A DNA stretch of 64,000 nucleotides from contig NZ_JAUSRH010000002.1 in the NCBI RefSeq assembly GCF_030811715.1, positions 186,001 through 250,000 on the forward strand, given 5' to 3'. The stretch is from Sinomonas atrocyanea. GTDB taxonomy: Bacteria > Actinomycetota > Actinomycetes > Actinomycetales > Micrococcaceae. A model generated the notes under the pieces. That model did not search any database. It was not told where the DNA came from and was given only the letters and a program-made list of their open reading frames with translations. Of this stretch, positions 53,526-64,000 are shown piece by piece (the first letter of the stretch is position 1; every line of letters begins with the position of its first letter). Made by a program: the position numbers and the translations under genes.

Positions 53526-55871
53526 TCAGTCCTTCGGCCGCCGCACGCGGCGCAGGGCCCGCCCCAGGGCCGCGCGCATCCTGGCCCCCGCAGCCCCGGC
53601 TGCGGGGGCCAGCCGCGTCCGGGCACGCGTGAGCCAGGCGAAGGACGAGGGCGGCAGCGCCGCGATCCGCGCCCGCCGCACCGGATGCTGCGTGCGGCGC
53701 CCGGCCTCGTGCACCACGGCGACTGCGTGCCGCGCGGCATCCTCGTCGGCCTCGTAGCCGGGGCGCCCGAATTCGTGCCGCTCGTACGCGGTGGTGAGCG
53801 TGTCGAGCGCGCGGTGGAGGCCGCCGTCGTCCGCGTCCCACGCCCCGAGCCGCTGCGCGTACGAGCGCGGGGTGTCGGCGGGGCCGGGCGGGAGCCCGTG
53901 GTCGACCCCTACTGCCTCGAGCTCCTCCCAGATCCCTCGGAGTCCGCGCCGGAGCCGTCGCCGCCGCTGCGCCGCCCGGAGGGCGGCGGGAAGGGCGACG
54001 ACGACGGCGAGCGCGAGGAGCCCGAGCGCCACGAGGACGGCGGGAATCCACGGGGCGGGCTCCTGTGCGGTGGCCGGGGCCGACGCCGGGCGGCTGGGCG
54101 CTGGGGTCGCGGAGGCGCCGTTGGGGCTCGCCCGCAGGCCGTCGTTGAGGTTGTCCAGGTTGCTGCTGCCGCCCGGGCCCGCGATGTCGGTGAAGGCATA
54201 GGAGGGCAGCACCCCGCGCGTGGGCGTCGGCTCGAACGGCACCCAGCCGAGCCCCTGGAAGTACAGCTCCGGCCACGCGTGGGCGTCCCTGCCGTCGACC
54301 TGGAACTCGGGCAGGGGCTGCGAGGCCGGGACCGCGACGGTCTGGCCGGTGGGGTGCCCGGGCGCGAAGCCCACGGCGATGCGGCTGGGGATGCCGACCA
54401 CCCTGGCCATGACGGCCATCGCGGCGGCGAAGTGGATGCAGTAGCCCGACTTCTTCGTCAGGAAGGTGCTCAGCACGTCCATGCCCGTGCCGTCGTAGCC
54501 GTCCTCGACCGGCGTCTTCTCCGAGTACTGGAACGTGCGCAGCCACGCCTGGATCTTCAGCGCGCGGGCGTACGGGGTCGCGGCGCCCTGGGTGACCTGC
54601 TCGGCCGCGCTGCGCACGTTGGCCGGCACGCCCCTGGGGACCTGCGCGGCGACGAGGTCGATCCCGCGCGGCGCGGTCACCGCGGCGGAGAGCGCCTGGG
54701 GCGTGAGCTGCGGCATCGTGGAGTGCACCACGTACAGCTGGTTCTGGCTCGACGCCGGCGCGCCCTTGATGCTCAGGTCGCTCGGGTCCCAGCCGAAGTC
54801 GCCCCGCACGCCCTCGAGCGACTGGGGCGCGTACGGTGCCGGCAGGTAGGGGCTCGTGAAGCCGCCGGTGGTGACGACCGTGGTCGTGGCGGTCGTGGGA
54901 CCGATGGCCGCCGCGGGGCCGGCGATCTGGGTGATGGGGTGCTGGAGCTGGTCGTCGTGGTTCTCCGGCCCCCAGGCGGCCCCGTTGAAGTCCTCGACCG
55001 TCACGGTGCGCAGGTAGACAGGTGACGTCGAGTCGGTCGCGTAGGTGAGGACGCCGACGGCGCTCGAGCTCCTCAGATCATTGCCGAGGCTGATGAGCGG
55101 GTTGAGGCCCACATTCTGCCCCAGGCTCTGCAGCCGGGAGCCCTCGGGGAAGGTTCCGGCGTCGAACCCGGGGATGATCTGGGGGATCGCGAGGGCGCCG
55201 GCGACCACGGTCGCCACGAGCACGGCGAAGCGTCCGGGGGACAGCGCGGCGGCGAGGCGTTCGGCGGCGCTGCCGGAGGCGTAGGCGGAGCCTGCGGTGG
55301 CGAGGAGCCCGAGGTAGCCCGCCGCGGCGGTCGCGAAGCCCGTTGCGCCCACGCTCTCCGGCTTGAGCACGGCGGGGACGACGAGGACCGCGAGGACGGC
55401 GACGCCCGAGACTGCCGGCATGCGGCACGAGAGGGCGATGGTCTCGGTGACGAGCGCGATGAGTCCGATCGCCCCGGCGTTCAGGGCCGCGATGCCGACG
55501 TTGGGCGCTGCCGGGACCGCGTCATAGGCGACCGTGTGCCAGGCCTGATCCAGCGCCTCGTGCGCGGCGCCGAGCGTGCCCGCGGTCGGGACGAGGCCGA
55601 GCAGGCTCGCGCCGCGGAAGAACATCGAGTCCATCGCGGCCGTCCAGGCCGCCAGCCCGGCGACGGCGACGGCGACGGGGTGCCAGCGGAACGCCCGGGC
55701 GAGGGAGGTCCCGGCAACCGTGGCGAGGAGCACCACGAGGACCGGGTACAGCCAGGACCAACCCCGCAGCACCCCTCCGTACGCGAGCGACCCGCCGCCG
55801 ACGGCGAGGGCCAGGAACAGTTCGGCTGGCACATGGCGCCAGCCGGGCCGCCGGAGCGAGGGGCCCTTCAC
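53526..55871 (-). CDS. Transglutaminase-like membrane protein (TgpA type)
   Basis: 781-aa protein: about seven N-terminal membrane helices, an outer region (about 260-430), the transglutaminase core (about 440-560) with the Cys in KKSGYCIHFAAAMAVMAR, the His in DGRDAHAWPELYF and an acidic residue in GWVPFEPTPTRG, then one helix (PAVLVALGLLALAVVVAL) and a cytoplasmic DUF4129-like tail. With DUF58 and MoxR genes this forms the common actinobacterial moxR-DUF58-tgpA unit, thought to work on membrane or wall proteins. The GTG start overlaps DUF58 by GTGA. It ends next to the 21-bp repeat array. Confidence 0.93.
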   Translation of the reverse strand: MKGPSLRRPGWRHVPAELFLALAVGGGSLAYGGVLRGWSWLYPVLVVLLATVAGTSLARAFRWHPVAVAVAGLAAWTAAMDSMFFRGASLLGLVPTAGTLGAAHEALDQAWHTVAYDAVPAAPNVGIAALNAGAIGLIALVTETIALSCRMPAVSGVAVLAVLVVPAVLKPESVGATGFATAAAGYLGLLATAGSAYASGSAAERLAAALSPGRFAVLVATVVAGALAIPQIIPGFDAGTFPEGSRLQSLGQNVGLNPLISLGNDLRSSSAVGVLTYATDSTSPVYLRTVTVEDFNGAAWGPENHDDQLQHPITQIAGPAAAIGPTTATTTVVTTGGFTSPYLPAPYAPQSLEGVRGDFGWDPSDLSIKGAPASSQNQLYVVHSTMPQLTPQALSAAVTAPRGIDLVAAQVPRGVPANVRSAAEQVTQGAATPYARALKIQAWLRTFQYSEKTPVEDGYDGTGMDVLSTFLTKKSGYCIHFAAAMAVMARVVGIPSRIAVGFAPGHPTGQTVAVPASQPLPEFQVDGRDAHAWPELYFQGLGWVPFEPTPTRGVLPSYAFTDIAGPGGSSNLDNLNDGLRASPNGASATPAPSRPASAPATAQEPAPWIPAVLVALGLLALAVVVALPAALRAAQRRRRLRRGLRGIWEELEAVGVDHGLPPGPADTPRSYAQRLGAWDADDGGLHRALDTLTTAYERHEFGRPGYEADEDAARHAVAVVHEAGRRTQHPVRRARIAALPPSSFAWLTRARTRLAPAAGAAGARMRAALGRALRRVRRPKD

Positions 55872-57226
55872 GCGGAGCTCCTCTCCCCGCCGCCCGGGCC
55901 CGCGCGGCGCTCCCCGCGGTCCAAGGAGGTGTCCTCGGCGGTCAGCGCAGCCCACACCCGCTGCATCGACGAGCGCGGCGTTGCCTCCGCGGCCCTCCAG
56001 CCAGCCTCCCGCAGGGCGTCGACGGCGGCGCGCGAGGATCCGGCCCGAGGGGCGACGACCACGGCGAGCGCGCGTTCGGCGAATCCGGACGCCGAGGCCA
56101 GCTCGCGGGCCTGCTCCGCCGTGGTGCGGCCGAGGACGGCGACGATCGGGCCCCGGTGGCGGTGGCCCTCGAGCCTGTCGAGGAGGGGGTCGCTGAAGCC
56201 GGCGGGATTCTGGGTCGGCTCCGCCGGGGCAATCGCGGCGAGGCCCTCGGCGATCAGGGCGAGGCCGTCTCGGCCCGTGTACTCGACGGCGTCGGGCTCC
56301 GGCGCCGAGGAGGAGCGTGCGAGGGCGAGGCCCCCGCCGGGCTCGAGCAGCCGCAGTGAATAGCCGAGCTCGCTCAGGTGGGCGGCGACGGACATGACGG
56401 CGCTGACCGCCCATTCGAACGCGGCCGACTCGCTGCCCTCGGCGCCCTCCTGCCCCGCGTCCGGGAACGCGGTGCCCCGCAGGTCCATCACGATCGTGGC
56501 CTCGGGCGAGACGGCGGACTCCTCCTGCCGCACCATGAGTTCGCCATGCCGTGCCGTCGCCGCCCAGTGGACGCGGCGCATGGGGTCCCCGTGGCGGTAC
56601 TCGCGGGTCATGACATCGTCCTCGCTCGGCACCGACTGGATGCGGGCCGCAATGATGCCCTCGGCCCCCCGCAGCCCGGACAGCGCGGCTGCGGGGAGGG
56701 CGATCGCCGCCGGGGTCACGGTGAGCCTCGTGGTGGCACCCACCCTGCTGCGCCGCTCGGCCAGCCCGAACGGGTCCGAGTGCAGGGCCTCGACGGGGCC
56801 GATCCAGTAGAGCCCGCGCCGGGGGCAGCCGAGCTCGTACCGGTAGTTGCTCGCCCCGTCCCGGCCGATCGACGCACCGGGGTAGACGAAGGTGGGGCCC
56901 GTGCCGAGCGAGGCGGGAAGCTGCTCCGTCATGGCCATCCGCCCCGAGAGCAGGCCGCTGTGGCGCAGGCTCAGCGCGACCTCGGTGCTCTGACCGGCCT
57001 CGACGACCTCCGGGCGCGGCCTGCGCACCACGGTCATCGACGGGCGGACGAGAAGGCTGGCCACGAGGGCTCCTGCCGGGACGAGCGCGAGGAACACCGC
57101 AAGGTGCAGGAGGTCGCGCCGGCCCATGACCTGGGCGGCCATGAGCGCCACCGCGGCGGCGACCACGAAGCCCCAGCCGCGAGGTGTGAGGGTGCCCCGC
57201 CAGTCCGTCCGGGGCAGCCGCTCCAC
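55868..57226 (-). CDS. DUF58 domain-containing protein
   Basis: 452-aa protein with two membrane helices near the N-terminus (GFVVAAAVALMAAQVMG and LLHLAVFLALVPAGALVASLL), a beta-rich middle, and the DUF58 motif REYRHGDPMRRVHWAATARHGELMVRQEE at about residues 205-233. The C-terminal part looks like a von Willebrand type A fold (IVMDLRGT). DUF58 proteins partner with MoxR ATPases, which remodel them or their clients. GTG 57226 starts 10 bases after the moxR stop with AGGCGG upstream; the stop overlaps tgpA. Confidence 0.9.
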   Translation of the reverse strand: MERLPRTDWRGTLTPRGWGFVVAAAVALMAAQVMGRRDLLHLAVFLALVPAGALVASLLVRPSMTVVRRPRPEVVEAGQSTEVALSLRHSGLLSGRMAMTEQLPASLGTGPTFVYPGASIGRDGASNYRYELGCPRRGLYWIGPVEALHSDPFGLAERRSRVGATTRLTVTPAAIALPAAALSGLRGAEGIIAARIQSVPSEDDVMTREYRHGDPMRRVHWAATARHGELMVRQEESAVSPEATIVMDLRGTAFPDAGQEGAEGSESAAFEWAVSAVMSVAAHLSELGYSLRLLEPGGGLALARSSSAPEPDAVEYTGRDGLALIAEGLAAIAPAEPTQNPAGFSDPLLDRLEGHRHRGPIVAVLGRTTAEQARELASASGFAERALAVVVAPRAGSSRAAVDALREAGWRAAEATPRSSMQRVWAALTAEDTSLDRGERRAGPGGGERSSA

Positions 57227-57236
57227 GCCGGACCGC

Positions 57237-58295
<1,059 letters not shown>

Positions 58296-58415
58296 GTGCG
58301 CCCTCCCGGCCGGCCGCCCGCATGCGTGCGGCCCTGGTGCTGTGGCGTGCGCCACACCTAGCTCCACGTTACCCGCAGCGGCCGCATCGCGCTCGGCCCA
58401 GCGAGCGCCCAGCGG

Positions 58416-58469
58416 GCGCCCGGCCCGCGCCCGGCCGGCGCCCGGCCCGCGCCCGGCCCGCGCCCGGCC
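58416..58469. repeat. Five copies of an 11-bp GC-only tandem repeat
   Basis: GCGCCCGGCC starts at 58416, 58427, 58438, 58449 and 58460, each followed by one C or G. The tract lies in the 235-base gap between divergent moxR and tatD. Apart from the repeat and the tatD -10, nothing else was seen in this gap. Confidence 0.8.
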
Positions 58470-58517
58470 CGCGGCGGCGCGGGGCGGGCTCGGGCGGGCG
58501 CGGGCCGGTCCGCGAAC

Positions 58518-58523
58518 TACAGT
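58518..58523 (+). promoter_or_regulatory. -10 element of tatD
   Basis: TACAGT ends seven bases before the tatD ATG. GGAGG lies between them, so the message may be either leaderless or very short-leadered. Confidence 0.5.
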
Positions 58524-58530
58524 GGAGGCC

Positions 58531-59478
58531 ATGTGCTCAGCCCACCCGCCCGCCGCCTACCGCCCCACTGACGCCGCCGAGGCGGAGGAGACGGCCACGC
58601 CGACGGGCGGCCGCCGCGCCGCCACGGACGAGTCGGGCCGCTCACGCCGCCTCGAGTACCCGCCGGCGCCGGAGCCGCTGCCCGTGCCGGTGGCGGACAA
58701 CCACACCCACCTGAACTTCCGGGACGGGCTCGTGGAGGTCGGCGTCAAGGAGGCGCTCGACGCCGCGGCCGGGGTGGGCGTGGACCGCGCCGTCCAGGTG
58801 GGCTGCGACCTGCCCTCCTCCCGCTTCACGGTGCAGGCGCTCGACGCCGACTCCCGCCTGCTCGGCGCCGTCGCCCTGCACCCGAACGACGCCCCCCGCT
58901 ACGCCGCGCGCGGCGAGCTCGAGGCCGCCTACGCCGAGATCGAGCAGCTCGCCGCGCACCCGCGGGTGCGCGCCATCGGGGAGACGGGGCTGGACTACTT
59001 CCGCTCGAAGGGCGATGCCCTGGCCATCCAGCACGACTCCTTCCGCTGGCACATCGACCTCGCCAAGCGCCTCGGCAAGACCCTGCAGATCCACGACCGC
59101 GACGCCCACGAGGACGTGGTCCGCCTCCTCTCCGAGGAGGGCGCCCCCGAGACGGTCGTGTTCCACTGCTTCTCGGGCGACGAGGACCTCGCCAGGACCT
59201 GCAACGAGCATGGCTGGTTCATGTCCTTCGCCGGGACGATGACGTTCAAGAACGCGGACAGCCTGCGCCGTGCCCTCGCCATCGCGGAGCCGGACAGGAT
59301 CCTCGTGGAGACCGACTCGCCGTACCTCACGCCGCACCCGTACCGCGGGCGCCCCAACGCGAGCTACATGGTGCCGTACACCGTGCGCTCCATGGCCGAG
59401 GTCCTCGGCGCCGACCTCGCCGAGCTCTGCTCGCGGCTCTCGGCCAACACCGAGCAGGCCTACGGGTCCTGGGACTGA
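58531..59478 (+). CDS. tatD: TatD family DNase / metal-dependent hydrolase
   Basis: 315-aa TIM-barrel hydrolase with 3'-5' exonuclease activity in characterised members. The first metal ligands are DNHTHLNF (about residues 56-63), GETGLDYFRSK is near 150, LQIHDRDAHEDV near 183, VFHCFSGD near 210 and VETDSPYLTPHPYRGRPN near 255. The N-terminal 50 residues are extra, charged and poorly conserved. The order tatD-rpf-ksgA-ispE is the same as Rv1008-Rv1011. Start ATG 58531 is fixed by the promoter hexamer. Confidence 0.94.
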   Translation: MCSAHPPAAYRPTDAAEAEETATPTGGRRAATDESGRSRRLEYPPAPEPLPVPVADNHTHLNFRDGLVEVGVKEALDAAAGVGVDRAVQVGCDLPSSRFTVQALDADSRLLGAVALHPNDAPRYAARGELEAAYAEIEQLAAHPRVRAIGETGLDYFRSKGDALAIQHDSFRWHIDLAKRLGKTLQIHDRDAHEDVVRLLSEEGAPETVVFHCFSGDEDLARTCNEHGWFMSFAGTMTFKNADSLRRALAIAEPDRILVETDSPYLTPHPYRGRPNASYMVPYTVRSMAEVLGADLAELCSRLSANTEQAYGSWD

Positions 59479-59534
59479 GCTGACAAGGCCGCGCGCCGTC
59501 CTCGTAGCCGTTCCGTGATCTGACTGGCCTCTGT

Positions 59535-59550
59535 GTAACGTTTCGGTTAC
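59535..59550. promoter_or_regulatory. Candidate MtrA box upstream of rpf
   Basis: GTAAC (59535-59539) and GTTAC (59546-59550) are spaced by six bases (GTTTCG). They match the form GTNAC-N6-GTNAC described for the response regulator MtrA in streptomycetes, and read also as an inverted repeat. The site is 158 bp before the rpf start. MtrA controls rpfB in mycobacteria. Confidence 0.5.
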
Positions 59551-59608
59551 TGTGAACCTCAACAGCCGGGGTCGCCGCAGACGCCGGGCACTTGCCCCCT
59601 CGGGGTGA

Positions 59609-60880
<1,272 letters not shown>

Positions 60881-60927
60881 GAGGCCCGGCGGCTGAGGCG
60901 GCCCTCTGCCCCCGGTAGGATGCTCGG

Positions 60928-61836
60928 GTGACTGACGCCCCCGGCACCCGCCCGCTCCTCGGCGCCGCCGACATCCGTGCCCTCGCGGGCGAGCTGGGGA
61001 TCCGGCCCACCAAGACCCTCGGGCAGAACTTCGTGATCGACGGCAACACCATCCGCCGCATCGTCATCTCGGCCCGACTCGACCCGTCCGAGACGGTCCT
61101 CGAGGTCGGCCCCGGCCTCGGCTCGCTCACCCTCGGCCTGCTCGACGCGGCGGCGAACGTCGTGGCGGTCGAGATCGACCCCGTCCTCGCCGGCCGGCTC
61201 CCGGCGACGGTCGAGCGGTGGCGGCCCGACGCCGTCGGCCGCTTCGCCCTCGTGCTCTCCGACGCCCTGAAGGTCACCGAGCTCCCGGCGGGGCCGTTCG
61301 CCCAGCCCAGCGCGGTCGTGGCGAACCTGCCCTACAACGTCGCCGTCCCCGTGGTCCTCCACCTCCTCGAGCACTTCCCGTCGCTGCGCCACGGCCTCGT
61401 CATGGTCCAGGACGAGGTGGCAGACCGCCTCGCCGCCGAGCCCGGCTCCAAGGTCTACGGCGTCCCCAGCGTCAAGGCCGCGTGGTACGGGACCATGCGC
61501 AAGGCCGGCGTGATCGGCATGAACGTCTTCTGGCCCGCGCCCAAGATCCACTCCGGCCTCGTGGCGTTCACGCGCACCGAGCCGCCGGCCACCTCCGCGA
61601 CCCGCCGCGAGGTCTTCGCGGTCATCGACGCCGCCTTCGCCCAGCGCCGCAAGACCCTGCGGGCCGCGCTCTCCGGCTGGGCGGGCTCGGGTGCCGAGGC
61701 CGAGCGGGCGCTCCGGGCCGCCGGCGTGGACCCGCAGGCCCGCGGCGAGGTCCTCGGCGTCGCCGACTTCGCCCGCATCGCCGAGCAGCACCGCCCGGCC
61801 GACGCGGGTGCGCCCGCGACCGACGCCGTCCGATAG
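60928..61836 (+). CDS. ksgA: 16S rRNA (adenine(1518)-N(6)/adenine(1519)-N(6))-dimethyltransferase
   Basis: 302-aa Rossmann methyltransferase that dimethylates two adenines at the 3' end of 16S rRNA, a late ribosome-assembly check. [17 protein letters not shown] (about residues 32-48), the SAM loop [16 protein letters not shown] (about 60), VAVEIDP and the catalytic [10 protein letters not shown] (about 135) are intact, with [13 protein letters not shown] in the helical C-domain. TAGGAT lies six bases before GTG 60928. Loss of this enzyme gives kasugamycin resistance. The stop codon is part of the -10 hexamer of ispE. Confidence 0.96.
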   Translation: MTDAPGTRPLLGAADIRALAGELGIRPTKTLGQNFVIDGNTIRRIVISARLDPSETVLEVGPGLGSLTLGLLDAAANVVAVEIDPVLAGRLPATVERWRPDAVGRFALVLSDALKVTELPAGPFAQPSAVVANLPYNVAVPVVLHLLEHFPSLRHGLVMVQDEVADRLAAEPGSKVYGVPSVKAAWYGTMRKAGVIGMNVFWPAPKIHSGLVAFTRTEPPATSATRREVFAVIDAAFAQRRKTLRAALSGWAGSGAEAERALRAAGVDPQARGEVLGVADFARIAEQHRPADAGAPATDAVR

Positions 61837-61839
61837 CGT
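61834..61839 (+). promoter_or_regulatory. -10 element of ispE overlapping the ksgA stop
   Basis: TAGCGT begins with the TAG stop of ksgA and ends six bases before the ispE ATG, giving ispE its own leaderless promoter besides read-through from ksgA. Confidence 0.55.
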
Positions 61840-61845
61840 GGGGGC

Positions 61846-62814
61846 ATGCGCACCAGCCCCTCCGGACCCGACGCCCGCCCGAGGTCCGTGAAGGTCCGCG
61901 CTCCGGGCAAGGTCAACGTCTCCCTCCGGGTCGGCCCCCGCCGCCCCGACGGCTACCACTCGGTGGCCAGCATCTACCTCGCCGTCTCGCTGTTCGAGGA
62001 GGTCACCGCGACCACCTCGCCCGAGCCGGGCGTGACGGTGAGCCTGAGCCCCGAGAGCGCCCTCGACCTCGACGAGCTGGACATCCCCCTCGACGAGCGC
62101 AACCTCGCCGTGCGCGCCGCGCGCCTCATGGCGGAGATGACCGAGAACCCCACCGGCGTGCACCTGACCATCACCAAACGCGTTCCCGTGGCCGGCGGCA
62201 TGGGCGGGGGATCCGCCGACGCCGCCGCCGCCCTCCTCGCCTGCGACGCCCTCTGGGGCTCGGGCCTGTCGAAGGAGGAGCTCGCGCACGTCGCCGCCGA
62301 GCTCGGAGCCGACGTGCCCTTCGCGCTCCTCGGCGGCGCCGCCGTGGGACTGGGGGTCGGGGACCAGCTCTCCCCGGCACTGGCCACCACGCGGTTCGAC
62401 TGGGTCCTCGTCCCGGCTCCGTTCGGCCTCAGCACGCCCGCGGTGTTCGCCGAGCTGGACCGCCTGCGCGACGCGGAGGGCCTCAGCGTCCCCGAGCCCA
62501 CGCACGTCGAGCCCGCCGTCCTGGCCGCCCTGAGGGCCGGGGACGCCGGCGGCCTGTCCCACCTGCTGGTCAACGACCTGCAGCGCGCCGCGGTGGGCCT
62601 CGCCCCGCAGCTGCGCGACACGCTCGGCTGGGCGGACTCGCACGGGGCGCTCGCCTCGATCGTCTCCGGCTCCGGGCCCACCGTCGCCCTCCTCGCCGCC
62701 GACGCCGGAGCTGCCGCCGACCTCGCGGAGGAGCTCGCGCACCACGGGATCGGGGCGCTCGCCGTCCACGGTCCCGTGCCCGGGGCGCGGATCGTCAGCG
62801 ATACCCTTCTGTAG
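61846..62814 (+). CDS. ispE: 4-(cytidine 5'-diphospho)-2-C-methyl-D-erythritol kinase
   Basis: 322-aa GHMP kinase that phosphorylates CDP-ME in the MEP pathway, giving isoprenoid precursors that uppS in this window consumes. VRAPGKVNVSLRVGPRRPDGYHSVAS is at about residues 17-42 (substrate Lys and His), the ATP loop KRVPVAGGMGGGSADAAAAL (catalytic Asp) at about 111-130, and the third motif SIVSGSGPTVALLA near 275. It is the last step before the ABC-F gene, 29 bases downstream. Same order as Rv1010-Rv1011. Confidence 0.96.
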   Translation: MRTSPSGPDARPRSVKVRAPGKVNVSLRVGPRRPDGYHSVASIYLAVSLFEEVTATTSPEPGVTVSLSPESALDLDELDIPLDERNLAVRAARLMAEMTENPTGVHLTITKRVPVAGGMGGGSADAAAALLACDALWGSGLSKEELAHVAAELGADVPFALLGGAAVGLGVGDQLSPALATTRFDWVLVPAPFGLSTPAVFAELDRLRDAEGLSVPEPTHVEPAVLAALRAGDAGGLSHLLVNDLQRAAVGLAPQLRDTLGWADSHGALASIVSGSGPTVALLAADAGAAADLAEELAHHGIGALAVHGPVPGARIVSDTLL

Positions 62815-62843
62815 TCCCCTTCACCCGACTGGCAAGGATTCCT

Positions 62844-64000
62844 GTGGCACACCTCCTCGGCGGCGAGAGCCTGGCCATCTCCTTCGGCACGCGCACCGTG
62901 CTCGACGGCGTCACGGTCGGGCTCAACGAGGGCGACCGGATCGGGATCGTGGGCCGCAACGGCGACGGCAAGTCGACCCTCATGCGCCTCCTCGCCCAGC
63001 GGCTGACGCCCGACGCCGGCCGCGTCACCTGGCGCCGCGGCGTCAACGTCGGCTACCTCGACCAGGGCGACGTGCTCGACGGCGACCTCACGGTGGGCGC
63101 GGCGATCGTGGGGGACCGCGCCGACTACGAGTGGGCCTCGAACCCCACCATCCGCGACATCATGGGCGGCCTCGTGGCCGACGTCGACTGGCACGCGCAG
63201 GTGCACTCCCTCTCCGGCGGCCAGAAGCGGCGCGTCGCCCTGGCCAAGCTCCTCATCGAGCCGCACGACGTCATCATGCTCGACGAGCCCACCAACCACC
63301 TCGACGTGGAGGGCGTGGCATGGCTCGCGCGCCACCTCAAGACAAGGTGGCGGCCCACCGAGGGCGCCTTCCTCGTGGTCACCCACGACCGCTGGTTCCT
63401 CGACGAGGTCTGCAACGACACGTGGGAGGTCCACGACGGGATCGTCGAGCCCTTCGAGGGCGGCTACGCCGCCTACGTCCTGGCCCGCGCCGAACGCGAC
63501 CGGATGGCCGCCGTCGTCGAGGGCAAGCGCGCGAACCTCGTGAAGAAGGAGCTCGCCTGGCTCCGCCGCGGCGCGCCCGCCCGCACCTCCAAGCCCAAGT
63601 TCCGCATCGAGGCCGCGAACGCCCTCATCTCCGACGTCCCCGAGCCGCGGGACACCGTGGCCCTGTCGAAGATGGCCACCGCGCGGCTCGGCAAGGACGT
63701 GATCGACCTCGAGGACGTGACCCTCGCCTACGACGGGGGCGACCCGCACGCGAAGCCGCTCCTGGACGGCATCACGCTGCGGCTGGCCCCCGGCGAGCGG
63801 GTGGGACTCGTCGGCGTCAACGGCGCCGGGAAGTCCACGCTCCTGCGGCTGCTCTCGGGGGACATCGCCCCGACCTCGGGCCGGGTCAAGCGCGGCAAGA
63901 CCGTGGTCCCCGCCGTGCTCAGCCAGGACGTCCGCGAGCTCGACGACGTGGCCGACCTGCGCGTCATCGAGGTCATCCAGCGCGAGAAGCAGACGTTCAC
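62844..64000 (+). CDS. ABC-F family ATPase (3'-truncated by window)
   Basis: First 385 residues of a protein with two fused ABC ATPase domains and no membrane segments, as in ribosome-associated ABC-F factors (Uup/EttA-like). Domain 1 has Walker A GRNGDGKST (about residue 38), the signature SLSGGQKRRVALAKLL (about 120), Walker B IMLDEPTNHLD and switch VVTHDRWFLDEV. An Arg/Lys-rich linker follows, and domain 2 begins with LVGVNGAGKSTLLRLL (about 320). The frame is open at the window end. Start GTG 62844 lies five bases after AAGGATT. Such proteins ease stalled ribosomes or protect from antibiotics; which one is open. Confidence 0.9.
   Translation, partial: MAHLLGGESLAISFGTRTVLDGVTVGLNEGDRIGIVGRNGDGKSTLMRLLAQRLTPDAGRVTWRRGVNVGYLDQGDVLDGDLTVGAAIVGDRADYEWASNPTIRDIMGGLVADVDWHAQVHSLSGGQKRRVALAKLLIEPHDVIMLDEPTNHLDVEGVAWLARHLKTRWRPTEGAFLVVTHDRWFLDEVCNDTWEVHDGIVEPFEGGYAAYVLARAERDRMAAVVEGKRANLVKKELAWLRRGAPARTSKPKFRIEAANALISDVPEPRDTVALSKMATARLGKDVIDLEDVTLAYDGGDPHAKPLLDGITLRLAPGERVGLVGVNGAGKSTLLRLLSGDIAPTSGRVKRGKTVVPAVLSQDVRELDDVADLRVIEVIQREKQTF

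Overview
The window is a high-GC, gene-dense stretch of an actinobacterial chromosome. Mycothiol-conjugate amidase (Mca), a WhiB regulator, a G5/DUF348 resuscitation-promoting factor, an LCP ligase, a PMT-type mannosyltransferase and many small actinobacteria-specific DUFs point to Actinomycetota. Overall gene content and protein style best fit Micrococcaceae (Arthrobacter/Sinomonas-like); this placement is inference. No rRNA, tRNA, CRISPR array, transposase or phage gene was seen, and the sequence reads as core chromosome with small accessory insertions. There is no gene-free stretch longer than 300 bases.

Layout. (1) 1-4861: the end of a Bax-inhibitor-1 membrane protein, then a Leloir galactose operon (deoR-galT-galK, 4-base overlaps) divergent from galM. 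(2) 4923-10408: AI-2E permease, threonine ammonia-lyase, rhomboid protease, greA, DUF4307, mca and a small membrane protein. (3) 10560-14708: an MFS permease convergent with a two-gene envelope-polysaccharide locus (Pro/Ala-rich membrane protein plus NodB deacetylase-GT2 synthase fusion). (4) 14808-28022: DUF255 protein, TrhA-like protein, short isoprenyl synthase, a GntR/MFS insertion, phoH2, GNAT, prepilin peptidase, NUDIX, fumarase, carbonic anhydrase, DUF4245 and glpX. From memory, parts 2 and 4 follow the gene order Rv1080c-Rv1101c of Mycobacterium tuberculosis. (5) 28034-47059: FemX-like ligase, manA, LCP, purE-purK, GtrA, TIGR03089, whiB, a very large GT2 membrane protein, DUF5719, DUF1025, DUF3499, Trm112, ahcY, L,D-transpeptidase and TIGR01906; this resembles Rv3248c-Rv3277. 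(6) 47047-64000: acyl-CoA ligase, PMT, rsmI, gabD, moxR-DUF58-tgpA, tatD, rpf, ksgA, ispE and an ABC-F ATPase cut by the window end; this resembles Rv1002c-Rv1011.

How the genes work together. Much of the window serves the cell envelope: isoprenoid precursors (ispE, uppS), sugar supply and transfer (manA, GtrA, GT2, PMT, NodB-GT2), peptidoglycan editing (FemX, L,D-transpeptidase, Rpf) and attachment of wall polymers (LCP). The rest is central metabolism (fumarase, FBPase, purine synthesis, SAH recycling, galactose), RNA and ribosome care (greA, rsmI, ksgA, ABC-F, PhoH2) and redox/thiol defence.

Most notable signals. At least 17 genes carry a TANNNT hexamer 6-8 bases before the start codon, a signature of leaderless transcription that also settles several starts. 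A 35-codon ORF with an excellent Shine-Dalgarno overlaps the phoH2 start by GTGA (candidate antitoxin). The giant GT2 gene has no ATG, GTG or TTG start and seems to begin at CTG. An inverted array of 21-bp repeats separates gabD from tgpA. A GTNAC-N6-GTNAC site lies upstream of rpf, and several perfect palindromes lie in regulatory gaps.
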